In this document: piece after piece, positions 33,247 to 45,878 of the stretch
Numbering within the stretch: position 1 is the stretch's first letter
How the letters are laid out: each line of letters opens with the position of its first letter
Source: Heliocybe sulcata
Lineage: Eukaryota; Basidiomycota; Agaricomycetes; Gloeophyllales; Gloeophyllaceae
NCBI GenBank assembly: GCA_004369045.1
Contig: ML213509.1
Location: 248,001-312,000, forward strand
Length of the DNA: 64,000 nucleotides
Reading direction: 5' to 3'
The notes under the pieces: generated by a model
What the model saw: only the letters and a program-made list of their open reading frames with translations
Told to the model about the DNA's origin: nothing
The model's database searches: none
Position numbers and translations under genes: made by a program

Positions 33247-33466
33247 GCAAATTCTGTGTCATTGTACCTCTATGTCGTGTACCTTCCGCGGTTGTGACGA
33301 AGCTCCTTTGCGCCATTACGCCATTCAAGGCTTGTACTATTCACTATGTATATAATCTGCATCGTTCAGTAGGGAAGCAAGGCCAAGAAGCAATGATCAA
33401 TCACAGCATTTTCCGGCTATCAAACATGAGAGCATCCCATCCATATACACGCGGGCCTGTAGTCTA

Positions 33467-36400
33467 CTACTTTTTACCCAGCATCTTCCTGAAGTCGTCC
33501 TGTCCCTTTGCTCCAGCAGCACCATTGGACGACGATGCCTGAGCTGGAGGTGCCCCTGCCGTCTTTCGCTCCTTGCCGAGCCCCGCCCTTGGCCGCGACG
33601 CAGCAGCACGAGGAACGAACAACCCACCAGCTTTGGGTGCGGGAGCAGCTGGTCTCGAGCTCCCTGTTTCTTCCGATACCTGCAGCACATTGCCGTTGAA
33701 CGTAATGGAATCTGGCAGGAGTAGCAGCTTTCCTGCTTCCTGTGGAGACACAAGGCGACAGTGAGTGGGTGAGGGTGGCTGCCGAACGGGAGAACTATAC
33801 GCACAGCAGGGCTATCCAATTCTGCGACCGCTTCGTTTAGGTTGGCGAAGACTTCCACGCGCTTGACACGAGCAATTTTCTCGAGCATCTGCTGTAGAAG
33901 GCCTTCCTGGGTACCAGGAGGAAGATTCCGGAGGCGAACAGATCGGCTTCGGGCCTCACTACGTGAGCCATCTCCCGGTGCTCTATGAAAAGCATGCTAT
34001 AGTGCAATTTCAACTTAGTCACGAACATGATACTCGCCTTTTTGCGCGGATACGCGTATCTGCTAGCGTGACCGCAATGCGGCGGTTCTTCAGCTCATGG
34101 TTGTTAGCGGCTAAGGCAGCTTGAGCATCGAGCTGAACAAGACAGTCAGTTTGTGACGAGACTGATGCTGGACTGGGTACTGACTTCTCGGTCGAACTCC
34201 ACGAATGCGAAGCCTTTCGGTTTTCCATCTCTGTCCTGTGCAAGCCTGATGTCTTTGACAGCACCGTACTGTACGCATACGAGGTCATTTGCTAGGGCCT
34301 ATGTCAATAGAGGAGGCACCAACAGTTTTGAATATCTTCTCCAGATCTTCCTTTGTGGTGAATTTGCTCAGGCCGGCAACGTAGACCTCGCGAGCATCGG
34401 CATCCGCGTCAGTTCGATCCTTCTTCCGCTCGGGGTTAGATATGTATACGTTCAGGGCTAAACCCGGTTCTAACTCGACGCCATGAAGCATGAGCGCTTC
34501 TTTCGCTGACGACTGCCAACTTCATAAGCCATGATGAGAATCAAGGCGAAAAATACTTACAGGGGAGATATACTGCACGTAGACAAATCGCCGCGTAGAC
34601 TTGAACTTCTTGCTTGGCCAACGCACGTCGAAGACTTGTCCGTACTAGGATATTGTCCCATCAGTCGTTTCAGCGAACGATGCGACTGGTGAAGATTGTC
34701 AAAGAGTTCTGACCTTTCCGAAAACGTTTCGTATGTAGGCGTCGTCGGCGCTCTCAGGGAAATTCGTGACATACAATGTCGACTGCCACGCCATATTGAC
34801 AGCGATCTCCTGACCACGTATCCGCTTCTTGTCCTTAGTCAAGGCAGCGGGCACGCTGTCCTAGACCAGAGCCCACATGTCAGCAAGTTATGCACATGCT
34901 GATATGGCGATGGCACTCACTCGTTCTGAGAACTCGACAGTAGCAACAACGGTGTTGGGAAGCGTAGTCACTTTGATCTCGCGTATTTCACCGCACTGTA
35001 ATATAGCACATGGCGGACAAGTCGCCGTTAGATCAAGCAATCAACTGAACCAGGGGAATTTACATCTTTGAATAAAACTCGAAGCTCGTCCTCGGTTGTT
35101 TCCGTCGGCAGTTCAGTCACGAAGACAGTGCAATTTTCGCGGTCCCTATATAGAGGACCATCAGTTCAAAAGAAATGTCATATCCGATAACGTGCTGCTC
35201 ACCGCTTCAAAGTCGGTGGTTTTGACTCTACAAATGACTCAGTAAAACAGTGGCAGACGTAAACATGATTCGCTCACCCATTCGAGGCTTCTTGCTTCCC
35301 TCAGCCTCAGGAGCCGGGCTGTCCTCTGCCTTCCGCTTCACCCTGCCATCAGCAACAGCCTGCGTTGCATCTACTTCCATAGCTTCTCCAGAAGCACTTT
35401 GTTGTGCCTGTGGAGGCGGGATTTCAGCTACAGGAACACTTGCAGCTTGCTGCTCTGCCGCTATCTGGAACGCCTGATACTGGGCTTTTTCGGCTTCCTG
35501 GTTATACGGTTCAACACCTTCCATGCTCGGGGAGAATATAGAGCCCGTACCCTAGCCCGCCTGGCGTTGACCTGGTTCTGGGCACGTTCGATCTTGTCCA
35601 TGCAGCCCTCAATCTCCTCCACAGTCCCGTACAGATGTTCAAAGGAGAGCCACGCTTGCCATATCGCTTCAGGCCAGTCTACATTCTTGGTGGAAATGTC
35701 CGCATATACTGCACGGGCCTTATCATACTGGCTCTGCTTGCTACGCTTACAGATGAGTACGGACAAAGCATCGACGTGAGATGGAAGGCATACATCAGGA
35801 CGTCGGCATATGACGTCCACGCTAGGTAGCTCGTTTTGTAGTGTCTTGAGGTAGCTTCCCACAGTGCGACAGCACGATCGGGTGCCTCGAAGAGATTGAC
35901 GAACTAGAGAATAGTCAGCTACAGTTCTAGCCATTGAGATACACATCTACCATGTCCGAAACGAATTTCTCCAGTCGGAGGCCCGTAACATCACCCGTCT
36001 TCGAAGCTGAGTCCTCGTCAGTGACTGCATCTCCCAGCCGTCCAAACATCGACTCACATTTCCGAACGAGCGTAATGCCCTCCTCGAGTAGGCCGATTAT
36101 ACCATCCAAATCTGGGTCTGCATGGAATTCATATGGACGGTTTGGTCTTTCTGGAAGAGGCAAAGTCTTACCAGCTTTTCCACTCAAGATCTGCCGCTTC
36201 CAGTGACCGGCGCGAGCGAGGATGACTGGAATAATTTGTTCCATGTCCTTCTGAATGAGGTTCGTGGACATAGCGCGGGTATATGCGTCTACATAATCCA
36301 TCAGACAGGCATGCCCATTCGAGAAGCTCAGTCGGGAGAGTGAAAGCACAAACCTGCTACAGACTCGGACACGTCTAGATCCTCATCAGGTTCCTCATCC

Positions 36401-37834
36401 TCTGCAGCCTTTTCCTATTCCGCCAAATGCGGCGCATATTTAGCCAGAATAAAAGAAGGGCATATGGAACTAACCAGGAAGCGGAAGTATCTCGCCCAAA
36501 CCTCCCCACTACCTGGCACGCTCCTCGTTCCCCTTCTGAGCGCCTCCAATTGCGCAGCTTCGTCTCCGTCATTTTGCCTCTGCCGACACATTAGTTGCCG
36601 TTATTTACGTCACGCAGGTTGGAACTTACGAGGAAATCACAATAGCCGATCCAGAAAAGTTTCAGCGCCTGCTCCGCGTTGGGGTCGTCTGTCAGCCTGC
36701 GCTTCGCCGCTGCAGTGATTGCACGCTCGTATACAGCAGAAAGGATCAATGCATCTGGATTCCGCGATCGACGTTCGGAGGCGATGTATGCTGCATAGGT
36801 TTCCAGAGCATCGCTGGTTTGTCTCTATATGGAATCACATGAGAGAAGACAACTAGTGCGAGGTGAAAGTGGCCCATACAAGTTGCCATTCAGACGACTC
36901 TCTGCGGTCGTATGCTTTGACCGCCCTCGAACGCAGCTTTGAAGCTGAGATGAGCAGAGATTCGTACTCCTGCGGGGATTTGAAGTTTGTCGTGAACGTA
37001 GAATAGGATTGGAAGGTCTCCTCGTGGTCTGCAGAATGAAAGCGGCTTAGGACCAAGTGCAAGCGTGTGGAAGAGAGGTATGACGCAACTGGAATGGGGT
37101 TGTTGTAGCCGTGCAAGATATGCAGAGTCGAGGTGCCCGATAAGGAGTTCTCTTGTATAAGGCAGCACTCAGCATGGGTTTCGGCAGACAGGATGGATGG
37201 TGCAATACCGCTCAACTCCCTGCGCGCTTTCAAGCAGTTCATGCTCCCATTCTTTCTGGAGGTCCCATAGTTGATGGCTCTTTGGATAATCACCAGTTAC
37301 AGAGGATGTCCACCCCACGGCGAGACCACGTACCTCAGTGATATGACCAATGCCCTTTGCCACTACGGACGATATAGCAACTAGGGTTGACTCAGTGGAA
37401 CATAGCTCCTTCAGGTCCGGCTGGGCATCAGCATTTCCGACACAGAACGCATGACTTCCAATCAAGAATTCAATATGCTTTCGAAGTACGGGAATGGCTA
37501 CGAAGGCACGCTCAGAACCTGGTCCACATTCCTTACTGGCGCACGCACACAAGTAGTCTTTCTCAGCGCGCTCATACATCTCCAGCACCTCCTTCACGCC
37601 CTCAGCAGACCCTATATCCGCCGTTCTCTCTTTCGCCTTAATCAGCGGCAGCCAGACCTCGTCTGTCACAGCGAAGAAGTTCGCGAACATCTCCCGTGCT
37701 TCATTCTCTTGCTCCTCCATGCCAGTGGCCGAGGCAAGCCGGAGATGCTGCACATGCAAGGAGATCTCGTATGGATTCGTTAACAATTCCGTCAGCAGAT
37801 TGGAAAGAGCCTCCAGGCTGTCTGACTCGTCCAT
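33467..37834 (-). CDS. PRP24: U4/U6 snRNP annealing factor Prp24/SART3
   Basis: A minus-strand gene with many short introns encoding about 1,050 residues. It starts MDESDSLEALSNLLTELLTN and continues with HAT helices (for example ISLHVQHLRLASATGME; EVLEMYERAEKDYL; QAWLSFEHLYGTVEEIEGC) over the first 600 residues. A Lys/Ala/Gln-rich linker with KRKAEDSPAPEAEGSKKPR follows. Three RRMs come next, with RNP-like strands NCTVFVTELPTET, STLYVTNFPESAD and EVYVAGLSKFTTKEDLEKIF. The last residues, GQDDFRKMLGKK, are the LSm-interaction motif of this family. HAT plus RRMs plus the LSm motif is the SART3 architecture; Prp24 anneals U4 and U6 snRNA when snRNPs are recycled. The ATG at 37834 was chosen because the longer reading from 38022 does not join in frame. 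Confidence 0.9.
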
Positions 37835-38593
37835 GTTGGCCACCCGAGCACAGCGCTACCGCTCAGCAAAGAGTCTGCGGTATCGAGCAACGCGTTGGGC
37901 CTGAACGCGTCCACGCCACAGTTACCCGATTCAGTCCACGTTCCCAGGCTCCTTGACCTCCCCTTTCTCCCGCGGCTCGGTATGAAGTTACTCAGTCTGG
38001 CCATCCCAGCCTTGGGAGCCATACTTTGCTAACACGCATTAACAGGCAAAGCCGATGCTTTAAGCTCATCGCTACGAAGGCCGAAATCAAGCGAAGATAC
38101 GGAAACGCTTCACAAGCCCATGTGAGCTGGATTAGGCCCAAACACTGCATCTGCTAGAATGTCCGAGGCCCGAGCCTGCCATTGTCTTCCAGGGCGATGA
38201 CCACATTCCCGTATGGAAGGGCAAAGTATCGGACCTACCGAGATTGCATGGATTAGCCTGAGCTTCGGACGAGCGGCATATTTAACTGTCTGAGACTTGG
38301 TTTCACAACTCACCCCCTATCTGCCTCCGGTGCGTATAATAAGACGCTTCGGCTGCACTCCTATGGATTCCTTTCCACCTTTCCCCCTTCCGTATGCGTC
38401 TATCGTACAGGTGGAGGTGCAAGTTAGGTGGTTTGTCGCTACCAGGATGCCCTCCACCACGATGAAGAAGCCTAAGCGCAGACCGCTTTCCTTGACGCGG
38501 TCGCTGCTGAATTTTGTCAAGTTGGACTTGTTCGTAACGTGAAAATAAATCTCTTCGGTGTGTTCTTACTGTCACTGTCCTAGCAGCTTCGAT
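37835..38593. other. Divergent intergenic region
   Basis: About 760 bases between the Prp24 start (minus) and the second F-box start (plus), serving as promoters of both. Open frames upstream of each ATG (37792-38022 minus, 38297-38542 plus) show no domain and are likely leader sequence. Confidence 0.35.
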
Positions 38594-39892
38594 ATGAAAC
38601 GACGCTCACCCTCCAAGACGGAGACGAACATGAAATCACGACCCACTGATGATGCCAAGGCTAACGAACCCAAGATGAAACCCAAGTCCCCGCCGCCCCG
38701 ATCGCGTGTATCGAGCGATATCTCCCGCCCTTATCCCATCCACCACTCCAGTCGGAAAGCCCATATCTCTCGTCGAATTCACACTCTGCCTCCTGAGCTT
38801 CTTGCCCACATTTTCGTTCTGGGCACCGAGAACAACACAATGTTCCCTGTTACCTTATCCCATGTCTGCTCCACATGGCGAAGGCTTGCTTTGAGTACGC
38901 CTTCGCTGTGGAGGCGCATAGTCCTAGATCATAGGACGGACATGTGGCAGGAGCGGATCCGTCGGGCAAAGGCATGTTCTCTAGACATCCAACTTTCGTC
39001 TCGGATATACCGGGAAGTTGAGTCGGGCAGGCTAGTGCGCCACCAAGTCCTCGACTTCTACAACGTCCACTGGTATATGGACGTCGCCAACCCGTGGATA
39101 CACAGGTGGAGGACCTTCGAGGTCATATTCCACGACTACGCTCCCTGGCTGTGGAATGCCGCGCTCGCGGAGTGCTGTACCAAGAATCCATTTCTCTCCG
39201 CCCCTGCACTGGAAGAGCTAGTGCTCGTTCACCCGCACAATGACGACACGAAGGAGTTCTTACTGTTCGGCGGTAGAGCGCCCCGGTTACGTCGTGTGGC
39301 GTTAAACGGCATTCGGCTCGCTTGGCTCCCCTCTTTGTTCGCGAACCTTACTGTCCTGGATTATACGCATCATGGGTTCACCGTCGGTTCCACGGCCGTA
39401 ACAGAAGTGTTAAGCATGTTGAGCGTGTCCAGTTCTCTCTCTGAGCTCCGCGTCAGCTTCCCTTCTCGCATGCGACTCGTAGCTGCGTCGCCGCTCGACC
39501 GGCGTGCAATCACCTTGCCTTACCTATCCCGACTCGTTCTACGCGTGCAGACTCCTGATATACCCGTCGAGCTACTCCTTGTCGCGACACATTTGATCAC
39601 TCCATCACTGCGCTCTCTTCACCTCCTCGATGATACCCGCGCCCTCTCCTCCTTCCCTGCGCTCCACACGTTCTTGCGGACGTACTCTAAGCCCAAACGA
39701 CTAGCGAGTTTGCGTGTGGAGGGTGGCTGGTACGATTTTCGGCTGGTGGGGAAGTGGGTCGGGCGGCTAGCCAGTCTCTCGAGGTTCATCGTTAAGGATG
39801 GTATGGGCAGAGAGCGGGTGCTGGTGGGCGCTGGCAGACCGAGGACGGCGAGTGGGCCGCGGTTTCTAACGGAGAGGGGTGTGATGAAATGA
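38594..39892 (+). CDS. F-box protein, second in window
   Basis: A single open exon of 432 residues. The basic, Ser/Lys/Pro-rich head (MKRRSPSKTETNMKSRPTDD) is followed at about residue 60 by the F-box: RRIHTLPPELLAHIFVLG, then TLSHVCSTWRRLALSTPSLW. The remainder contains loose leucine-rich repeats such as APRLRRVALNGIRLAWLPSL and SSLSELRVSFPSRMRL and ends TERGVMK. It resembles the F-box gene at 12.4 kb in domain order, but the two differ throughout, so they are old relatives and not a recent copy. It probably recruits a target to an SCF ubiquitin ligase; the target is unknown. An upstream in-frame ATG at 38558 would add 12 residues with two Cys (MCSYCHCPSSFD) and is not preferred. Confidence 0.82.
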   Translation: MKRRSPSKTETNMKSRPTDDAKANEPKMKPKSPPPRSRVSSDISRPYPIHHSSRKAHISRRIHTLPPELLAHIFVLGTENNTMFPVTLSHVCSTWRRLALSTPSLWRRIVLDHRTDMWQERIRRAKACSLDIQLSSRIYREVESGRLVRHQVLDFYNVHWYMDVANPWIHRWRTFEVIFHDYAPWLWNAALAECCTKNPFLSAPALEELVLVHPHNDDTKEFLLFGGRAPRLRRVALNGIRLAWLPSLFANLTVLDYTHHGFTVGSTAVTEVLSMLSVSSSLSELRVSFPSRMRLVAASPLDRRAITLPYLSRLVLRVQTPDIPVELLLVATHLITPSLRSLHLLDDTRALSSFPALHTFLRTYSKPKRLASLRVEGGWYDFRLVGKWVGRLASLSRFIVKDGMGRERVLVGAGRPRTASGPRFLTERGVMK

Positions 39893-40383
39893 GACTTCCA
39901 ACCACGATCTATAACGAAGGTGAAACGTATAACTTATTCGACCAGAACTCAACAACTTTGACGAATAACTTATCTGATCGGACTTGCTGTAGCTTACTAG
40001 CCATTATTATCGGACTTACACACATTCATCTACTATTGTCTATACACTCACAAACAACTGTATCGAATGAAATGTCTCTCCAATGTCGTGTTACGTACCG
40101 TACGTAGTATCAAATATTCAGTAGCAGTAACGAGAATTGATTACTCAAGTTCCATCCGTTCGATGAGAATAGGCCCTTTCTTATAGAGCCATGTCTACGC
40201 CTTGCCCCAAAACTACATAGTGGCAGAGACCTTGCCTTTTTGTTGGACAACATACGGAGATCCGGCCCGCGTACCCGCCCCGGGGAAAGGTCGGGAAAGC
40301 ACTTTCCAATCTCACCTGCCGATTGCCATCATGAAGCTGAATAAATCCCCTAAGCCTCTTATTCCTACCACTCTCACACAGAC
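39893..40383. other. Intergenic region, F-box 3' flank to dehydrogenase gene
   Basis: About 490 bases, AT-rich near 39,900-40,090. A 72-codon frame overlapping the F-box stop has no domain. The last part is the promoter of the dehydrogenase gene; no clear TATA box. Confidence 0.35.
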
Positions 40384-41508
40384 ATGTCGTCCGAGTCCTT
40401 CAATCTTAACGATATCTATGACCTGACAGGCCGCATCGCGCTCGTCACTGGTGGCGGCACCGGTATCGGGCTGATGATCGCACAGGGCTTTGCGACGAAC
40501 GGCGCGAAGGTGTATATCACTGGCCGGCGGAGGGAGGTGCTCGACAAGGTAGCATCTGAGTGGAAGGGTGCTGGGTCGCTTGTTCCGTAAGTCTCTCATC
40601 CAGCGATCTTGAGGGATCGGATTAATTTGAGGTGGATCGTGATAGTTTGGCCATGGATGTCACGGACAAGGAGAGCATCATGAACGCGCGCAAGGAAGTT
40701 GAAGCCAAAGACGGCAAGCTACACATCCTCGTGAACAAGTATTCTTTCCTCCTTACCTCCACTTCCTATCCGCTCTCTAACAGTCGTTTCAGTTCCGGCC
40801 AGACAGGCCCTCGCTCGGGCTTCATGAATGACCCCAACGCTCCCGAGCGCAAAGATGCTGACACCTTCGGCCTTGCCCTCTTTAACAACGAGTCGATGGA
40901 GGGCTGGAAAGATCTCTATGCGGTCAACACCTTCTCCATCTTCTTCACCACCTCTGCTTTCCTAGGTCTCCTGGACAAGGGCAGCAAGGACCGTACTCGG
41001 TACACCTCATGCGTGATCAACATCACGAGCATCAGCGGAGTCACCAAACTGGCGCAGAACCACGCAAGTTTTTCAGGCTGCTGCAGTCTGACATTGGCTG
41101 ATGAAGCTTGCAGTTCTGCTACAACAGCTCGAAAGCCGCGGCATCGCACATGACAAAGATGATGGCGACCGAGTACGCGCTCAAGGGCATCGACGTGCGC
41201 GTCAACTCGATCGCCCCGGGCGTGTATGCGTCCGAGATGACGTTCCTTGAAATCGAAGGCGAGGCGCAGACGAACAAGGTCGGCCAGCCGCTGGTGTCCA
41301 TTCCTATCAAGCGCTCGGGAACGTAAGTCTAATTGGATTTGCGTTGCGGAAGTCAATGCGGACTGACGTCATCGTGTTCAACACCTGTAGGGCACAGGAG
41401 ATGGCTGGTACTGCGATATACCTGGCTTCTCCGGCCGGGTGCTACACGAATGGCCAGGAGATCATCGTTGATGGCGGCTATCTCGCGGTGAACCCATCCA
41501 CAGCCTGA
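40384..41508 (+). CDS. Short-chain dehydrogenase/reductase (SDR)
   Basis: Five exons encode about 305 residues. It starts [20 protein letters not shown] and carries the classic Rossmann motif [17 protein letters not shown]. The NNSG equivalent of the NNAG motif is formed across an intron ([14 protein letters not shown]). The catalytic region has [10 protein letters not shown] (Ser) and [16 protein letters not shown] (Tyr-x-x-x-Lys). A PG motif follows ([13 protein letters not shown]), and the end is [18 protein letters not shown]. All catalytic residues are present. Arg residues after strand 2 (YITGRRREV) suggest NADP(H) is the cofactor. It resembles fungal 3-oxoacyl-reductase/RhlG-like SDRs; the substrate cannot be told. 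First intron: 40587-40645. No clear co-transcribed partner. Confidence 0.92.
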
Positions 41509-41816
41509 TGCATATCGTGGTTTGGAATGATTCTGCTACGCGTGGGACACAAGCGTCGCAATTGTAGGACACAGAGATGATCTCCTATCAATGAAGGTGT
41601 AGGATCATGTGAGCTACAGTAGACGTCGTGATCACTATGACACGCAAGCGACAATCCCTTTGCCAGTATGAACTCGGCTTCGCCTGAACGGACCTGATCA
41701 CTGCGTGGACTGTACTAAGTGAGGCTCTTTTGATTAACAGCATGTAGGCGGTCTTGATTATGCAGTACAAGTACATGTAAGATTTACAGTTACATATGCC
41801 AGTCAAAACACTCAGT
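41509..41816. other. Convergent intergenic region
   Basis: About 310 bases between the stop codons of the dehydrogenase (plus) and the E1 alpha gene (minus). It should hold both 3' flanks; nothing else seen. Confidence 0.35.
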
Positions 41817-43646
41817 TTAGTCCGACTTCTTTAGCCACTCTTGGCCCTTACCCTTGAATCTCTCCAACTCAGTCTTCCAAGGCTCCCAATCGTTCGCATA
41901 CTTCTTCAATAGCCCGGCCAGCTCCTCTCTCTGTTCCTTCTACACTCCATACGCATCAGCAGCGACTCCAAGCTCAACCTAGCTGCACTCACAATATTCC
42001 ATGGCTCTTCGCCGCCGTAAACGTCCGTGAACATCTCCTGCAACTCCGGCCTCTGCATCCCCTCCGCTCGCTTGAAGGCCTGCATCACGTCCTTCTTGAG
42101 CCTTGCTCGCAGAGCGTCTTCCTCGGCCTTGGACCACCACCCTTGGGATTCCATGAATAGCCGGAACCGCGTGATGGGATTGTCAATCCGTTTCTTGTCC
42201 TCGACTTCGGAGCGAGACCTATAAGCGAAGGAGTCATCCGACGTGGAGTGGTGGCCCACTCTACATTCATGTTATCAGTTCCTGGTCGAATTTTAACAGA
42301 GATTTTTCTTACCGGTAAGTCATAGCCTCAACTAATACCCCTCTGCCTTCCTCGAGGCACTTCTTCCTGGCCTCCCTAACAGCGCCTAACACAGCTAGTA
42401 CATCATTACCATCCACTCTGACAGTCCACACCCCATAGCCTGGACCTCTCGCAGCAATCCCATCGCCATGATACTGCTCTGCAGCAGGCGTGGATATCGC
42501 GAATCCATTGTTTCGGACGATGAACAAGGTAGGGGAAGGGATCGTAGACGCGAAGAGCATTCCCGCGTGAAAGTCGCCTTCGGAGGCAGCGCCTTCGCCG
42601 AAGTAGACTGCTGCACAGTTTTTGCCTCGGCGGGCGGAACGGTTGATGGCGAACGCTACTCCAGCTGCCTGGGGAATTTGGGTCGCGAGGGGGGAAGAGA
42701 TGGTGAGGAAGTGGTGGGCGGGAGAACCAAAGTGCTTTCATCACAGGTCAGAGTGGACAGCGACTGTGGTCGAGAGTGTTAGACTCACAACCGGCATTTG
42801 TTTGCCCTTGCCTGAGGTATCCTCTTCGTTGCCTAGGCACTGGGACATGATGTTGTCCAGACCGAAGCCACGCCAAAGTAGGACACCGGATTCTCGATAT
42901 TGACCTGAACGGGCAGGTCTGTACTTGTAGCAGATATGTATAGCTATACTGACCTAGTACTCTAAATTTCATCACTATGAGGCCTCTCGCGAATCGAGAT
43001 GCAACTTACTCGTCGTCCGAGGCTAGGGCCGCTGCAGAGCCTATGATCGTGGCTTCTTCCCCATACTAGAAAGACCGTCCTATTAATCGGCTCTGTGCCA
43101 TGGGAGGTTATGCAGCTTACAGCAGTCATCTATAGTAGTCCTAGTCAGGAGGATGGAGTAGCGGCAGTCAAGGGACGGTGGCACTCACGTAGAATGAGAT
43201 CTTCCCCTGCCGCTGCACGTTGTAGAGAAGAGTGTCGAGGGTCGGAAGGAGCACCATATTCTCATAGCTTGATATGAATGAGCAATACAATTACGAACAG
43301 ACTTATAAGCTCCTATACTCACATCTTCCTGGCAAGTGTCTCGTCGATCTACTCCGCTTTCAGATTGGGGTTGAGATGACTGGCAGAATAGACATGGGCA
43401 TACCTCAGGCATCTCAGCTCCCTCAATCGGTTTCCCTACTCCATCAAGTACTCGATATGTCGGTATCTGCCCTCCATCCTCGGTAACTGAATTGAAGAAC
43501 TTCAACTTGGGCGTGATGGGGGAATGAGAGTCCGGCAAATGCCCAAATCGTTCTGTTGAAGCGCTCTGCAACCCTCGCCTTCCATTGAGAGCATTTCTGG
43601 CTGTCCTAGAGGTCAGAGCAGTTGTGCCCCTGCGTAGTGCATGCAT
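41817..43646 (-). CDS. BCKDHA: Branched-chain 2-oxoacid dehydrogenase E1 component alpha subunit
   Basis: A minus-strand gene with several introns encoding about 440 residues. It is the thiamine-diphosphate E1 alpha subunit that decarboxylates the 2-oxoacids of Leu, Ile and Val in mitochondria. The first 30 residues ([20 protein letters not shown]) are rich in Arg and Ser without acidic residues, a mitochondrial presequence. Conserved pieces follow: [41 protein letters not shown], the ThDP site [15 protein letters not shown] with NNGFAISTP, and [19 protein letters not shown]. The loop [16 protein letters not shown] matches the serine phosphorylation loop controlled by the BCKD kinase in animals. 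The C-terminus [16 protein letters not shown] is close to the family end. The start at 43646 is the first ATG of the presequence. It looks fully functional. Confidence 0.93.
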
Positions 43647-45878
43647 GAGAGGAGCTGGCAATCATCCAGTTCGGTCTTGGAGGATGAGCTGGTCAGTGGG
43701 ACGGACCTCGACCTATAATTAGTCCACTTACCCCGCATTCGGTTTAGTCTGCTTAGTCAGTATTGCTGTGCATGTCACGAGGACGCTGAAATCCAAATTT
43801 ATGTGTATTTTTCGTTAAGCCTGTCTTGTCGTTTCCTGCCAGATATTCCGCTGTGTCCTTGCTCCTAGGTATCCCAAGTAGCAGCTCGGACTCTATTTCT
43901 TGAGACTGGATTGCCTTCCTAAATTCGTGTGGATCTGGCACTCCTCAAGCCGGTCTGATAAAACTGGATGTTGACCTGATGTCTCTCGGTTCTGCTCATA
44001 GTACGCCAACCCTCCGGTGCAGGACAGTGAGCCCTTGCGACGCCCAGCTAGGCTCTCTATATCTGCTTGCGTGAATTTTGCCTGCATCTTCGGAGCCACA
44101 CGTATCGTGACTCACAAGTATAGCGCTGCCGCCCCGTCTGTTGAGCTCGACCAACGGCATCCACGCAGGATAATCTCCTACCAATGCAGTACCACAATAT
44201 TCCAGGCTGTATCGAAGAGTCTGTGGCTCCGGGCGCCACTCGATATAACGCAAGTGGGACGCCACTTAGGTCGTAAAACTCGGTCGACCGAAAGTGCGCG
44301 TATACAGCAGGTCATCAGCCGCCGCTGATGATTTTCTGCTATTTAGTAGCGGTCCCTTCCATACTCATGGATGCTCTCAGCCACTGGCAATTCCTTGCCG
44401 TGAGCGACGGTTAATACGACTCTCCAGTGCAGCGGTCCAATCGGGCTGCGCATCCTTACTTCTGGGGTGCTTGCTTGCAAACGGTCTTCGCTGCTCTCGG
44501 AGACCTCTATTTCAAACGCCATCAAGGGTGCCGAGCTTGTTACAAAAGCTCCGCGATAATCGTGTCCTCATCCCAAGGAAGTATCATTAATAGGGCGACT
44601 ACGCCCAGACGTAACGAGCACAGTCCTTCGCCTCCTCTGTGGGTGACTAGGTGATGGTTGATGCGGCAGGGTATCATGCTCCACCGTTGACCCGGTTCTC
44701 CCGCTGCGTGTTCCGGTCACTATATCTACATCCCGCCGGATGGAACGTCCTCCATCGGCTGAAGGTCTCTTGCTCTCGGTGCACGGTCTGATATTTGCCT
44801 GCTAGACCTTCGCCCATGTCATCAAACAGTATTGATGCTGTCTCTTCTGTGCGTCCAGCGTATCGGATAACCACTTGTTCGAGTGTTTACAAAGGCATTA
44901 CACATGGATACCCGCAGCTTTGTCCAAGACCTCCCTCCACCGTCCATCACCTTCTGGCCGACAGGAAGCGCAGTTCTGGATTTAGCCTGGGATGTTCTCT
45001 TGGGTCTATACGACCAGTTCTCCACCTTCTGGAATACTAAGCCTCTGGATCATCTCGCGGTCGCTGGTTGCTGGGTTACTTGGAGTATATCATATTCCAT
45101 CGCAAAATGTGGTACTCTTATGACCGGCGTCAATACTCGTATTGGATCTGGATCAAGAGCTCGACCCGTAGGCCTGGTGGAGCAAAGTACTGCGAAATGA
45201 AATGCCTCCGCCACTCGGTCCGACGCATATTCTTCGAGTCCTGGTACGTCACTCGAGGTTGCTTCATTCTGAGGACCGTCTTGTATTCTCTTTCGTCCGC
45301 TCCTTTGTTTGCAGACCATCATAATGTTAGCCATACTAATTTGGAATACAGAGACCCTGGCCTGAGAACCCGGCACCGTTCCTGACCTCTCCGACTGGCT
45401 TCCAGCATTGTTACGTTCACGTCCCTTGAATGTTCTTGCGGTGTGACGCGGAATGTACGAACCTAGAGCGGCTTCATTTTTGACAGCTCACGCGAGGCCT
45501 TGGAAACGGGCCCAGGTTTTGTCTTGAATTCATTACAGTGTGCTCCTGTGTCAAAGTCCCAGCCAAGGCGGAGACATCCCAGACGGCGGTAGTGGCGTGG
45601 AGGCGTGGAGGACTGCATCGGTAGTTTTCCGTCAATCATGATTGTCAGGTCCAATTTAGCCATCATGATGTGTTCCGTAAACTGTATAAGCAGATGTTAT
45701 AAGGGTAACCAGAATTTGTAGTGGAACGCCAACGTTACTGACAACGACGCCCTGCCGGCGGCCTTGGGTTAAGCGGATACACACGCTTCCGACGCTTGCT
45801 GTATTCCGGCTTGCCTGGTATCCCCCGTCTGGATGTCCCAACCCACTTGAGGTTTTCGTTTTCTTCAGCCTTCAGGCC
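43647..45878. other. Gene-poor 2.2-kb stretch with ambiguous coding
   Basis: No gene can be supported with confidence. The minus strand carries several short frames with protein-like composition: 45463-45666 (ending RLGWDFDTGAHCNEF and then SRELSKMKPL), 45050-45376, 44674-44874, 43996-44265 (LEYCGTALVGDYPAWMPLVE) and 43893-44099. They might be exons of one unrecognised or decayed minus-strand gene, but splice signals do not give one continuous frame that I trust. The plus strand also has an open frame (44883-45200). The end of the stretch contains the promoter of the next gene. Confidence 0.3.

Noticed and set aside
37792-38022. Upstream first exon of the Prp24 gene (MAPKAGMARLSNFIPSRG)
   Set aside because: No splice choice joins it in frame with MDESDSLEAL, so it is treated as leader sequence.
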